From Cucumis sativus (taxonomy: Eukaryota; Streptophyta; Magnoliopsida; Cucurbitales; Cucurbitaceae): 64,000 nt of DNA. Where the stretch lies: NCBI RefSeq assembly GCF_000004075.3, contig NC_026655.2, forward strand, positions 7,564,001 to 7,628,000, read 5' to 3'. Both the position numbers and the translations under genes were made by a program. Positions 1 through 12,400 of the stretch are shown in pieces. The first letter of the stretch is position 1; every line of letters begins with the position of its first letter. The notes under the pieces were generated by a model. The model saw only the letters and a list, made by a program, of their open reading frames with translations. It had not been told where the DNA came from and did no database searches.

Positions 1-62
1 TCAAAAAGAGAAACTAAAGACGCGTGCGCCACCTCAAGGATAGCCAACCACATCTCATGCCC

Positions 63-70
63 TATAAATT
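63..70 (+). promoter_or_regulatory. TATA box of the CBSX5-like gene
   Basis: The octamer TATAAATT lies about 135 bases before the start codon at 203. It is followed by a pyrimidine-rich CTTTCTCTC-type patch near 130-175, as is common in plant core promoters. Transcription would be expected to start near position 95. The assignment rests on motif and spacing only. Confidence 0.6.
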
Positions 71-202
71 TCACACATTTCCCCCTCAATCTTTCGTATC
101 GGAAATTCCGCTCCACCCGACCCGACTTTTCTCTTCTTTCTCTCTTTCTCTATCTGAGAACCGTCATCTTTCTCTTCCATTTTCCATCTCTATTGCTCTT
201 GT

Positions 203-1569
203 ATGGCAGCAAGTTTGTTGGCCTGCGAGGTATCTGACCTATGCCTTGGAAAACCTGCGCTTCGATCCATATCCATCTCCGCTACACTGGCCGATGCGTT
301 ATCTATCTTGACCAAGATTGACGAAGGCTACATAAGTGTCTGGAGCTGTGGAGATCATTCCTCCTCTAAGGCGGATTCGGATTTACATTGTCGCTGCGTT
401 GGTAAAGTATGCATGGTGGATATAATTTGTTTTCTTTGTAGACAAGAGAATTTGTTGCAACCGGCGATTGGGCTTCAATCTCCGATCTCTGTTTTGATTC
501 CTGAGGGATTTGAACTCGTTAGGCATTTGGAACCTCATGCCAGGTTTGATTCTTGCAAATAGTTGAAATTCTGGATTTGAATTTGGATTTGGATTTGTAT
601 ATGTTTTGGTGTTGTTGAAATCGTGTAATCGGTTGTTTTTGTGGAATTGTGATATTAGGTTTGTTTTGTGTGATGGGTTGTTATTAATGTATTTTGTTTT
701 TTGTAATTTTCAGTTTGATGGAGGCGATTGATCTCATACACGATGGAGTACATAACCTTGTTATCCCAATCAAAATGAGCATAAGTAAGAGGAAAAACAT
801 CCTCAAGAAATCACTGGCTAATTCCATCTCCTCTCTCCATAACGATCAAGAATATTGCTGGCTAGCTCCGGAGGATATAATCCGTTACCTCCTCAACTCA
901 ATCGGACTTTTCAGCACTACCGCCGCGAATCCTATCAATTCCTTCAACATAATTGATACCAACAACATTCTCGCCGTCCGTTACGACGAATCTGCGTTGT
1001 CTATTCTTCCTCTAATCTCGCAAGCGCTGATTCACCAATCCTCTGTCGCCATTGTTGACTTAGACGACAAATTAATCGGCGAAATTTCGCCGTTCACGCT
1101 CAATTTCTGTGACGAAACGGTGGTGGCGGCTATAGCAACGCTCACAGCCGGTGAACTCATGGGTTATATAGACTGTGGTGGTCCTCCGGATGATTTAGTG
1201 CAATTAGTAAAGGAAAGATTGGAAGAGAAAAACTTAGAGGCGGTTCTGGAGTGGGTGGAGGAAGAATCATTGACAATCTCATCCTCGTCTTCTTCAATCT
1301 GTTCTTCTTCAGATGATGAGTTTGGATGTGGATCGAGTAGTTCTGGATCAGGGAGAAGTGGAAGGATTTGTGGGTATTCAGCGAGAGTAATGAGGAGATC
1401 TGAGGCGATTGTTTGTTATCCATGGAATTCTTTGGTTGCAGTGATGATTCAAGCTTTAGCTCATCGAGTTAGCTATATGTGGGTGATTCAAGAAGACGGA
1501 ACTCTCGCCGGAACAGTCACCTTCCCTTCATTGTTGGCCGTTTTCCGGGATAGATTAAAATTTCTATAG
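203..1569 (+). CDS. CBSX5: CBS domain-containing protein, CBSX5-like
   Basis: Two exons, 203-543 and 714-1569, encode about 398 residues; a 170-base GT-AG intron splits a Ser codon and keeps the frame. The N-terminus begins MAASLLACEVSDLCLGKPAL, typical of plant CBSX5/CBSX6-like proteins. CBS-type segments are seen around residues 15-125 (TLADALSIL, YISVWSC), in the middle (ILAVRYDESALSILPLIS) and at the C-terminus (VMRRSEAIVCYPWNSLVAVM, then VSYMWVIQEDGTLAGTVTF). A Ser-rich low-complexity insert lies near residues 298-330. Length is close to the roughly 390 residues of Arabidopsis CBSX5. CBS pairs bind adenosine ligands and act as energy sensors; the exact role of this member is not known. 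No transit peptide is obvious. The identity is strong at family level and good at subfamily level. Confidence 0.85.
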
Positions 1570-4500
1570 TAAAACGTTTCCACACAATTTCAAAGCTTAT
1601 GGAGTAATCTAGATCATCCAAAACCCAATATGGTTTTGGCTTTTGGAGTTTGAAAACGAAAATGGTTTAAAAATATAACCAAATTCCAAATTAAAATTCA
1701 AACTGATTTGCGAAAAACAAAGGAAATAATCGAAAAAGCAATCAACATAGGAAGTACCGTTTCGTTAAAAAATATTTTGAGGAACACTCCCTCCGGAAGG
1801 ATGGCGACTATTTTATTGTGCCTTACATATACACACATGTACATACACATCTACATATATAAAGTTGTTTGTTTCAAACTCTTTTTACTTTCATTTTCGA
1901 AATTATTTGGATTTTGTGTGTGCTTAGTAAGGAAGCACAAGAAAAGTAAGTATAGTTCCCTAGTTTTTCAAAATTCTATGGTGCAACATTCAATAATTTT
2001 TCAAAAATTCTTAGGGTGATCTTTTAGTTAAATATAACTTGTCTTTCCTTTTTTTGTTTAAAAGAAAAGTAGTATGGAAAAGAATGCACACAACATGCAT
2101 CCATATTAGATTCACTATTTTTATGTTATTGAGATTATTTGGATTTGATGATAAAGGTAGAAAAAAGTTTCATTGATTTTAATTTCAAAACATAGGAGTG
2201 TCCAAATGTTTAAAAATAAATTCAGAATGCATATAACTATAGTGTTATTGTGATAGAGAATTCATATAGTTATAGTATTATTTATGATTGTGTCATGATT
2301 GAAATGATTTTGAGGTAGAGTGGAGTTAACTGTTAAGTATGATAGGCATAGCTCTTGAATGGGATCAATTTAGGGTTTGAAATTGATGGGTCGAAAGTTG
2401 CATATATATATATATATATATATACTTGCCCATATTAACTATTTGGTGGCTAATTTATTCCTAAGTAGTTTAAATTTTTGTCCCGTTTTCAACTATACTA
2501 TATGAAGTATAATTCTCATTATATCTTTAAAAAAATAATCACATATAAAATAAACAAGTAAATTTTATTAAATGTGATTAACTTGTTTAAAAATTATAAA
2601 ACGTTTTCTCATTAATATAAATTTACTTCTTAAACATTTAATATAAATGACGATGATATTAAATCTTTGTAAAATGGAAACTTCCAACATTTTTTTTATT
2701 GATATTTACCTTTTAAACATTGCTTACTAGTGTAGTTTTCATAATCTTAAAAAAAAATCTTGAAAGTTTAATCGCCAACAACACATGCGTGAGAAATTAC
2801 TATTTCATTTATTGCTTTTATTAAAATCACTTTTTGTCCTTTTTTTTTTTAATTTATTCTAAAAAATCAACTATTTAACATAAATCCTTGGAACCTTGAG
2901 GAGTTTTCAACCAAAAAAAACTTTCTTAATAGCAAGACCATTTCAAGTTTAAGGAGGACATCCAAAGTTTGGAGAGGTTCACAACAATTACATGACCCCA
3001 ATATTACTTCCAAACAAATACGATAATTTAGATATTCACATCATTCTAAACTTAAATTTTCGTTAACAAAAATTAAAGATATCTATAATAATTTACCTAA
3101 TGATTGAAAGAAAGTCACAATCTTAATAAATAACTAAAATGAACATCCAGAGTTCCATTAAGATGATCTGAAACCTTCGTAAGTAAAAACAAAGTGTCTA
3201 CTATTTTTTCTTTCGAATATATACAGAATCCTAACATATTTGTGTAATGTAAAGTATATATTGAAAGTGGAAGTCACGTGGTGGGGTTGGCCTTAGGCTG
3301 TCGCAGTTGATTTCTTGAACATGAAAGTGAAGGTGTGGCACCAATATAATTTACAAATAATAAACAAAAAATAATGAAAGTATGTTTTAATTCAGTGGGA
3401 AAATAATTCTCCAAGTTTTTTTATATTTCATTTCATTTCACTCATCTCAACCTGTTGCTCTTTAAGGGTTACGATTTTATTTCTTCCTACCATGGAAGTT
3501 TCTCTCTACGTGACATTCTTTACCAATCTAGTCAACATATGTAGCAACCTGTCAAACAATATTTCTTAAAAAGTAATTATTAGTAAGAGTGTAAGAAAAA
3601 CAATTATATGAAAACCTGATCAATCAAAGTTGGATTAAAAAATTAAAATATGGTAGATTCACTTTCGTTCATCATGTGTTCACAAAAAAAACAACCCAAA
3701 TCAATCCGAGTTTATTATTAATTTTAAAAATATTTACTTTTGTTTACTTATGTTACTGTTATATATACATATATTCTTTTAATTCATAACCATGGGTTCA
3801 AAATAACAACCCAAATCATAATTTATTATCCAACAACTACTAAAATCAATTTTTTAGACTTTGTATATATAAGTTGAGATTTAATAAAAATTTAACACAT
3901 ACTATAAATCAACTAACGTCTGAATTGTTTAATTTCATTTTAAAAACTTTATTCCCTAGTGTGACCTCCCAATTCGTTTGTTTGGTAGGTATAGATGAAC
4001 AACGCTATTATAAAATATAAATAGAAAAATAGTTACTACCTCATTTGATTTAATTTTTTACAACCAAACCAAACTTTTGTTATACAGTAACAAATCAATG
4101 TTCATTAAGTGACAAAACTAATGGTTTCAATAAATGACTAAGCGGTCACGAGTCTAATTTACGTTCACACCTACTTAAAATTTAATTTTATAACCTCTTT
4201 TTTGTATATGGTCTTGTAAGTTTTAGATTAGTCGATTTGATATAAATTGATTAAACAAAAAGAAAAGAAAGGAGGAATAGTTTGATTATTGAATATTTGA
4301 GTTAATTGTGAATTCAATTTTATGTTTTTCAGCCAAATTGATTGTGACTTCATAAGTCTTTTCTCCCTAATCAACGTTATTGCACTTTCAAAAAGAGATA
4401 TCAAAATAACAATCCCATGATTTCATTTTCAATTACTAAAAACACACTAAACTAAACCATCCAAAAACAATTACAAATTCCTATTTATTAATTAATTGCA

Positions 4501-5564
4501 GCATAGGCACCTCTTTTATCATATTAGTAATTACAAACTCCTTTGTTTTAATGCTAAATTATAAATGCTTTTGATGAGTTCAAAAATAGTTTTAAATACT
4601 TTCGATGAAGGGTGTGTTTGCGTAAAAATACCTCTAACTTTAAAATGTTTTAAAAATACATTTAAAGTAAAAAATTTAAAAAATTATTGCTAAATAAAAA
4701 CTCTTAATCCTTTTTTATTAACTAATTGATACTTGTTTGTATAAAACAAACAATCAAATGAATTCAAGACTTAAATATTTTAAAAAGACTATAGGAAATG
4801 GGAGGTGTGTTATTAGCTAAATATTTTTTATTTGACTATTTATTGTTTTAGTAAGTTTTAACATGAGATTAACATGAGATTTTGATTTTAAAAATGTGAG
4901 AATTTTGCCGAATTTAAGTTTTAAATTAAAATTTTGTTTTCGTTTTGATTGTGAGAAAATTGGTATTTTTTTTTCTTTTGCATTGACATGTACTAAAAAT
5001 AAGTTAAATATATGAAAAATAGAAAATTTTCATAAATATAATAAAACATTAAAATATTAATGAAATAAAAAAGTCGGATAAATGGCTATTAGAATGATAT
5101 CATTACAGAAATGGTAAATATTTTAATATTTTGTTATATTTATTAGATTTAATTTATAAAAGCGTTTTAGTGGTTAATAAAAAATAGATATTTTTCTGAA
5201 AGATAAAGAAAGGGTAGAATAGAATATAGAATATAGAATATAGATCCCATTCCCACCAGCGGCAAGTTGGCAATGGCACCGATATGAAGACGGCGATGTA
5301 TACAACAGCGTCCAGTCGAACCCAACGTCCTTTTCTATATTTAGGAGTCATCTTCCATTTCATTTTCCTTTCCATATTTGGTCTTCTTCAATCCTCCGCC
5401 CATTCTTAAATCTTCAACAACCTTCCTCTCCTCTATAACTATCCCTTCCTTTCTCTTCCTCAATCCACATCCAATTTCATCAGCACCAGCCCCCAGGAGA
5501 CGCAATTTCTTCCGGAGCATCTTCTGGGAGCAACCCCCCACCCCGGGAATCACTCACAAACACA
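1570..5564. other. AT-rich intergenic spacer
   Basis: About 4 kb between the CBSX5-like and DES1-like genes. I see no coding region, RNA gene or clear transposon. It holds a TA dinucleotide run at about 2402-2424 and short GAATATA repeats near 5220-5242. The last 230 bases are richer in C and T and probably contain the promoter and 5' UTR of the desaturase gene; a weak TATA-like CTATATTTA sits near 5334. Confidence 0.7.
2402..2424. repeat. TA dinucleotide microsatellite
   Basis: An uninterrupted alternating TA run of about 23 bases in intergenic DNA. It is of simple-sequence type and likely to vary in length between accessions. Confidence 0.85.
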
Positions 5565-7671
5565 ATGCCAGGTGGTGAAGAGAGAGATGATGGTGTTATG
5601 GCCACTGACTTCTTCTGGTCTTACACCGATGAACCTCACGCTTCCAGGAGACGACAAATTCTCTCTCAGTACCCTCAGATCCGGGAGCTCTTCGGTCCTG
5701 ACCCCTGGGCTTTCTTCAAGGTTTTTTCTTTTTTTTTTTTTTAATTTCTTCTCTTTCTTGATTCTGAGAATGTAGAGAGTTGTGGTTATTTTCTTGTCAG
5801 GATGTTTTCATTTCGTGTTTAGATCTGTATTTCTGGTCTCTACACATGTCAATGCCTGAATTTGATCTGTGTATATTTGTTTTTATGTTTGATTTTGAAC
5901 CTCATTTTTGCTACATTGTTGCGTTTTACTTTGTTTTTGTTTTTCTTTTATCATTCTGATTACTCGTGTTTGTTGCATCCATCGAAAATCGACATTTGAG
6001 ATTCTGAACGCTTGTTATTGATGGATCTGTCCACTGCGCTGTTCTTTTTTGCTCTGGTTCAGTTATTTTTTTGCTACATTCCCATATCGTTTATTTATTC
6101 GTGTGTTTCTTCCTTTCTTCCTTCTTTGTATTACCAACGCCTGTCTAAATTTTCCTGCTTTTTCAACTATTAGGCGAGCTTTGATTCAGGATTGTTTTGG
6201 TTTAAACTTTATTTAAAGTTATCCTTCTTTTCTTATTTGGAATTTAAAAGAATGCCCTGGAGGAATTTAACCCTCAACCTTTTTCACTAGGAAATGGTAA
6301 AGTTTAGTAGTACTCGATGAATTTTATTGTTGTTTGCTCTCTAGAGTTTTGGTAAATGTTTAGAGAGGAAATTAGCCCTCGACCCTTATTTCCTTGGTTG
6401 CCTGGCTCTAATATCTGATTTTAGCAGATGTTTAATCGTTTGATTAGGGTAGTCCATTGCAGTAGTTTATGGCTTGTATAGTTTCAAATGAGACCATTTA
6501 TGATAATCAGAAGAATAAATTGTTGAAGTTAAATATTTAGACTAATGCTTCCTGCTGTTGTGAAGGGAAGAACTTTTTTTTTTAATCGTTTGTTGTATTT
6601 GTTAAGAAGAGCAAGTGATTGTAATTATTTAACCAACTGCATTGGCATTTTGATTCATCTGATGAAAAAAAATAAAGTCATGATCACGAAGAATGAGAAC
6701 TTGGTGTGAACAGCCATTTAACATTCACGAACCTGACCTTGTCGTCATAAAGTTTAGCTATTGTAGTTTGGAGAACCAATCATTAATTTATTCTTACAGT
6801 ATAAAAAGTTGGTCACTTTTTTCTTCTCGTTCTCATTCTTGCAATCTTGCAGATTTCTGTGGTTGTTCTGCTTCAGTTATGGACTGCTACGACCCTTCAC
6901 AGTGCAGACTGGTTAAAGATATTGGCAATAGCCTACTTCTTTGGCTCTTTTCTCAACCACAACCTATTTTTAGCCATTCACGAGCTCAGTCACAACCTTG
7001 CCTTCTCAACACCTGATTACAACAAGTGGCTCGGGATTTTTGCTAATCTCCCCATTGGAGTGCCCATGTCCATCACATTTCAAAAGTATCACCTTGAGCA
7101 CCATCGCTTTCAAGGAGTGGATGGCATGGATATGGACGTTCCAAGCCAGACCGAAGCTCATCTGGTGACTAATGTTGTCTCAAAAGCTATATGGGTTATC
7201 TTCCAACTATTCTTCTATGCACTCCGCCCACTGTTTCTCAAACCAAAGCCCCCAGGTCACTGGGAGTTCATCAACTTCATTATTCAGATAGCCCTTGATG
7301 TTGCCATGGTTTACTTCTGGAGTTGGAAGTCTTTTGCTTACTTGATCCTCTCCACATTCGTTGGCGGTGGGATGCATCCAATGGCTGGTCACTTCATTTC
7401 CGAACATTATGTCTTCAATCCCAAACAGGAAACATATTCTTACTACGGTCCACTTAATCTTCTTACATGGAGTGTAGGTTACCACAATGAACACCATGAC
7501 TTCCCCAGAATTCCAGGAAGCAAGCTTTATAAAGTGAAGGAGATTGCACCTGAATACTACAACGAATTAGATTCATACAAATCGTGGAGCCAGGTGATAT
7601 ACATGTACATTATGGACAAGACAGTGGGGCCATTCAGTAGGATGAAGAGAATGCCAAGGAAATCTGAGTAG
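5565..7671 (+). CDS. DES1: Sphingolipid delta(4)-desaturase DES1-like
   Basis: Two exons, 5565-5720 and 6853-7671, joined in phase 0 across an intron of 1,132 bases, give 324 residues. The N-terminal part has the Lipid_DES pattern ([13 protein letters not shown], then [13 protein letters not shown]). All three di-iron histidine boxes are present: HELSH at residues 95-99, HLEHH at 132-136 and HNEHH at 263-267. Hydrophobic segments at about 53-95, 165-190 and 200-220 fit an ER membrane protein. The family introduces the delta-4 double bond into the long-chain base of ceramide to make sphingosine-type bases. Length matches the family (about 320-335 residues). The chosen ATG follows a CACAA context and is the first that yields the family N-terminus. 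All key residues are intact. Confidence 0.93.
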
Positions 7672-9401
7672 TTCATCCTTTCTCCTCCTCTCCCCTTTTA
7701 GATATTTTTTGTTCGATTCTTTCTCCACCTTTTCTGGTGGATCATTCTCTTTGAGCTGGTTGTGCCTTTGTTTTATTTACATACATTCATGGAGAGTTTT
7801 CTTTATTCTATTTAGATTGTATAGTAGCCAGGCATGTTCACTGTACTGTATTTGATTTTCATGGCTTTTTGAGGGATTGGTTTGTAAAAGGAGCCAAGAA
7901 TTAGCGAACCTAGATTCTCATAGGTTTGATGTTTTGGTTAATTTATAATTTTAGTACTGACTGTACCTACGTATTTTTATCTACACTGTGTCAGAAATCC
8001 TAGATGATAAGCCGTGATGTTCGATGCAATAACGTTTTATCAAGGTTGAAATTTTGAAAGAAGACCAATTAAAGCATATATCTATGTTCATGTATAAAAT
8101 TATATGCTTGTTAATAAATCATGAGAATGTTTTGTTTGATATAGTTTTGAGTTAATAACGTGGACCATTCATGTTTATATATGACCATTCTTGGGAAGCC
8201 ATCTTTTGTACAAGTACATTTGAAATCAGGTCACCACTCGCAATAAAGAGACTAGGTTCTTGCTTTAAATGTCAAGTCTGATTATATTGCATAAATGTTG
8301 AAAGGGCTGTTTTTCTTTTAAAAGAAATTTGAATAAATGATAGGGATGGTGAAAAAGTGTAGTAATTAATGGACTGTTTGGAGTTAGAGTGGAATACAAG
8401 AAGTTGTATGGATCATGAACTTTTTGGGTCAAATGCAAGTGTAGTTAATAACTCTTTACTTTTCAGCTCCCTAATTTAAAACTCTTTGACTCAACCCAAT
8501 TTGGGATAGATTTTTTCTTTCTCGGTTTGAATTGTGGTGTTTGTGTGATCTGGTTTGGTTTGTGCCTTGGAAATTTCTTGGTTTGGATAGAAAAATGGTA
8601 AAACAAAAGGAGTGTACAGTCAATTACAACTTTTCACAATGATTATGGATGTATGAAGATTTTTTTTTAGAAGAACATTACACAAAGATATCAAGGCCAC
8701 ATTTGCTTCAACCAATTGGAAAAATCATCCCACCAACAACGGGTTCGAGATTCATTTGCTATCTAATGAGCTATACCATCAACAACTATATTATGAGACT
8801 GATGAAAATATATAAATTAAATCTCCCTATGCACTCCATGATTAAAATATCACCCTACATTGATTTTACTGGAGTTAAGATTTCCTCCTCTTTACTCAAC
8901 AATTGAACTCCTATCTGAATGTCATACTCCACCAAAGGCGACAACCCAACAGTGACAAAAACGAACCTATTTAATAAAATTCTCATATATAGAAAAAAAA
9001 AATCAAAATTATTTAAAAAATATAAAAGAAAAGAAAATTAAGCCATAAGAGAATTTGACAAAATTTAAACATTTAAAATTAGAAAAAGGTTGAAGCATAG
9101 TTAGTAATTGACATGTTTCCCGCCGTACTAAAAAAAATGTCACCTTAAAAGCTTCTTAATCAGAGTTTAGCTGAAAGGTGACTAAGTGATCATCGGTAAT
9201 TTTACTATAATCGTCTGATCTGACTTTAATCATATGATTAGCGAAATGGTTCACCACAGTTGCCCTTCACTGGTCAGACGATAAGCTGAATTCCTAAGCC
9301 TGGGCTGAAGCCGGCGACGGTGAGATACTTCAAATTCCTATCAACTACATGATCGTTCACTCCAATCGCATTACTGATTACTAGAGACGGAAAGAATTAC
9401 G
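7672..9401. other. Intergenic region
   Basis: About 1.7 kb between the desaturase and allantoinase genes. The first few hundred bases are probably 3' UTR. An 85-codon open frame at 8649-8906 has no recognisable domain and AT-biased composition, so I do not call it a gene. Nothing else is supported. Confidence 0.6.
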
Positions 9402-12400
9402 ATGAATTTGCTGCAGTGGAAGCTACTTCCTCTATTAACATTGCTCGCTTCCATTTTCTTATTTTTCTACTTAAAGGATCCATCCGATGTAAGCTTCAGT
9501 GATTTTCAATCCGTGTAGCTATGTGTTTTTCTTTTTTGTCTTGTTTGCTATCTACCACTGTCTGCACCGTCTGCCATCCAGTGATCTTTATGAAGAACTC
9601 GGTTTCGTAAGAGATGAAAATTGGTTCCAGTGTGATTAGGTTTCTTTTGTTTCTTCACGATATTAGACTTAGAAGTTAGAACGAACATCGTTACATATCG
9701 CATATGACTTGTTGATGTTTTTATTCCTGCGCTGGTGTTGGGAATCAAATTTCGATAATCGAGTTCTAGAAATTTTGGGAATTAAACGGGTTCTAACTAG
9801 GAACTTAAGTCCTTAAGTAAATTGGGAGTTTCACGGGGAATTGGAATAATAATTCGTAATTGAAACATGGCAGTGTTGTTCTTTTTGACTCGTTTTGTAT
9901 ACGTTTTCGGCAGAATATATTTATTGAATGGAAGTTGTTGACTTCATGTTGCAATCATAGATGGGGTCCTATGTATTTTGGGTTTATACTGTTTTAGGTA
10001 TGACTAATTTTGTCTGTCATGTGAAAGAGTTTTACATCTTGGTTCCAACCCTCTCAGAATGAATGCAGCCTCCTTCCTCACAAGCACTTTTGGATAACAA
10101 GCAAGCGCATTGTTACGCCACAAGGAGTCATTTCTGGTGCTGGTTAGTACACTGGTTAATGCTGTAGGCTCATGAAAAGAAGTATTATCTTAGGGAGTCT
10201 ACTCTACATGCTTTATTCATTTATTGCAATATACCTTATGTTTGACTCTCATAGAGTTGGCTTCGGTCTACTCTGTTGAGAAAACATCTTGTTTTCCCTC
10301 TATGTTATATTTAAGATTATCATTTTTCTCTGATAAATCAGTTCATTACTAACAAATCAGGAGGTGTTTCTCTGTCAATCATGGCTTTGTATCTTTCTTT
10401 TCTTGATGTCTTATGGATTTTCTTTATCAAATGCTAAACTGGGCAGTTGAGATAAATGGAGGGAAGATTGTATCCATTGTTAAGGAAGAAGAAAAGCATG
10501 GGAAGATTATGGGTAATCACGTGGTTGATTACGCAGATGCTGTTGTAATGCCTGGCTTGGTTGACGTGTAAGACCTAAAATTTATTTTTCAATTGTTGAA
10601 TATAAATGTGATTTGTAGTCTCTGGTAGAAAGTAAAATTACGTAAAACAGGATATCAAAAAGAAAATAGTTATTATTACAGCAACCATTCTATTATATGT
10701 TTCTCAGGATCAAAATTCATTAGATAGATTTTGTCTGGGAGGTAAGATTCCATGTGTAGTTGGAAATGTCAAGTTCTATGATTAGAAATCTGAACTGTAC
10801 GATCATACTGTTTTTTTTTATTTAAAAAAATTGACTGCAATTTGAAATTTAAATGAGCATTTGACTGGAACTGGTTCCTAGAATAACGTTAGGTCTATCT
10901 TTCTCCTTAAATTAATTTGATCCATTTGAGGGGGGTTTTCTCCAGGGGACACGGGCTGTTTCTTGATGAGAAAATTAGTAATTTTGCTATCGATTTCTTG
11001 GCAGCCATGTTCATCTCGATGATCCTGGACGGTCTGAATGGGAAGGGTTTCCATCTGGAACAAAGGCTGCAGCTGCTGGTATGATTTTTTTCTGTCATTT
11101 CTTCATTTATTTACCTTTTTCTTTTCTTTTAATAAGAATTCCTCATTTAGAAGCTTTCGCCAACAAGAAATAGAATTACTATACCAGAAGACTTTGTCAT
11201 CCACCAACAGAACGTAGTCTTTTTAAGTTCCAACTCAATGTTTATGGCTTCTAGTTAACCATCTAGAATCATTTTTATTGAATTCAGAATATTTTAGTGC
11301 AATAAGTTTTTTGTTTCTTCGATAATGTGTTCATATGAACTTTACTTTAGGCCATATGGACAACCTGTGAAACTGGTATTGATATGTTTGTATAGGTGGG
11401 GTAACTACTCTGGTTGATATGCCATTAAATAATTTTCCCTCAACTACGTCTGAAGAAACTCTAAAACTCAAGGTTTGTTTTTTATTGTTTTTTTCCTGGA
11501 AATATTTTAGACTGTTTTAAGTTCATTGATCAAATGATCTTTGCTCTCACAAACATATATAAACTTGTCCATGTTTTTTTTTTGCTTAGTCAGTGCTCTT
11601 CCAGATTCTACTAATGTGTATTACTCTATTAATAGATTAAGGCTGCTGAAGGAAGAATCTATGTTGACGTTGGTATACTCAAAACTTTACTTTTTTAACT
11701 CAGTTGCTTTAATCTAAGGATTAATTTCATTCTATTAAATATTAGGCTTTTGGGGAGGTCTTGTTCCTGAGAATGCTTTCAATGCAAGTGCTCTGGAAAA
11801 TCTCCTGAAAGCAGGGGCTCTCGGCCTAAAGGTATTTCTTGATAGTTTCTTTGTAGTTTGCTGCTTACATAGTTGATAGTGACGTCTCTGCCTTATGCAA
11901 TGCACACGAGCGGCAAGGCAACTTGCTATGCTAATTCAAAGTGGAGAACTCCAATTTTAGATCCTTTCTAAACCCTCGTTTTCATTATCTAACATTTACT
12001 ACAGTGTGGTTGTAAATATTGGTTTTCCATTGTATTTAGCAAATTGGCAATGCCAAACTGTCTTGCTCCCATCAAACCTTCTCATCAGGGGACTCCTAGT
12101 GAGGGGTTTCCCTCTGTAGAAGGTCCTTTCTTGAGGACAAATTTTATGATATACAACTATTCTATGGAACCTTGATGTTTGCAGAAAATTATTATTACCT
12201 TATCAATTTTCTACCACGTAACAGGTTTCTCTATCATTGTTTTGTAGTCATTTATGTGTCCTTCTGGGATCAATGACTTTCCTATGACAAATATTACTCA
12301 TATCAAGGTATATGTACGTTTTAAGTTGCAATATTCATATCATCAGTTTGATCGGAAGAATGAATTGAACACTTTTATTTGCCTTCCAAATTAACATTGC

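Noticed and set aside
1157-1423. Antisense frame of 88 codons opposite the CBSX5-like gene
   Set aside because: It is a shadow of the real coding strand, rich in His, Pro and Ser from the Ser-rich insert.
8649-8906. Plus-strand frame of 85 codons
   Set aside because: No recognisable motif, composition like the surrounding AT-rich spacer, no splice or promoter context.
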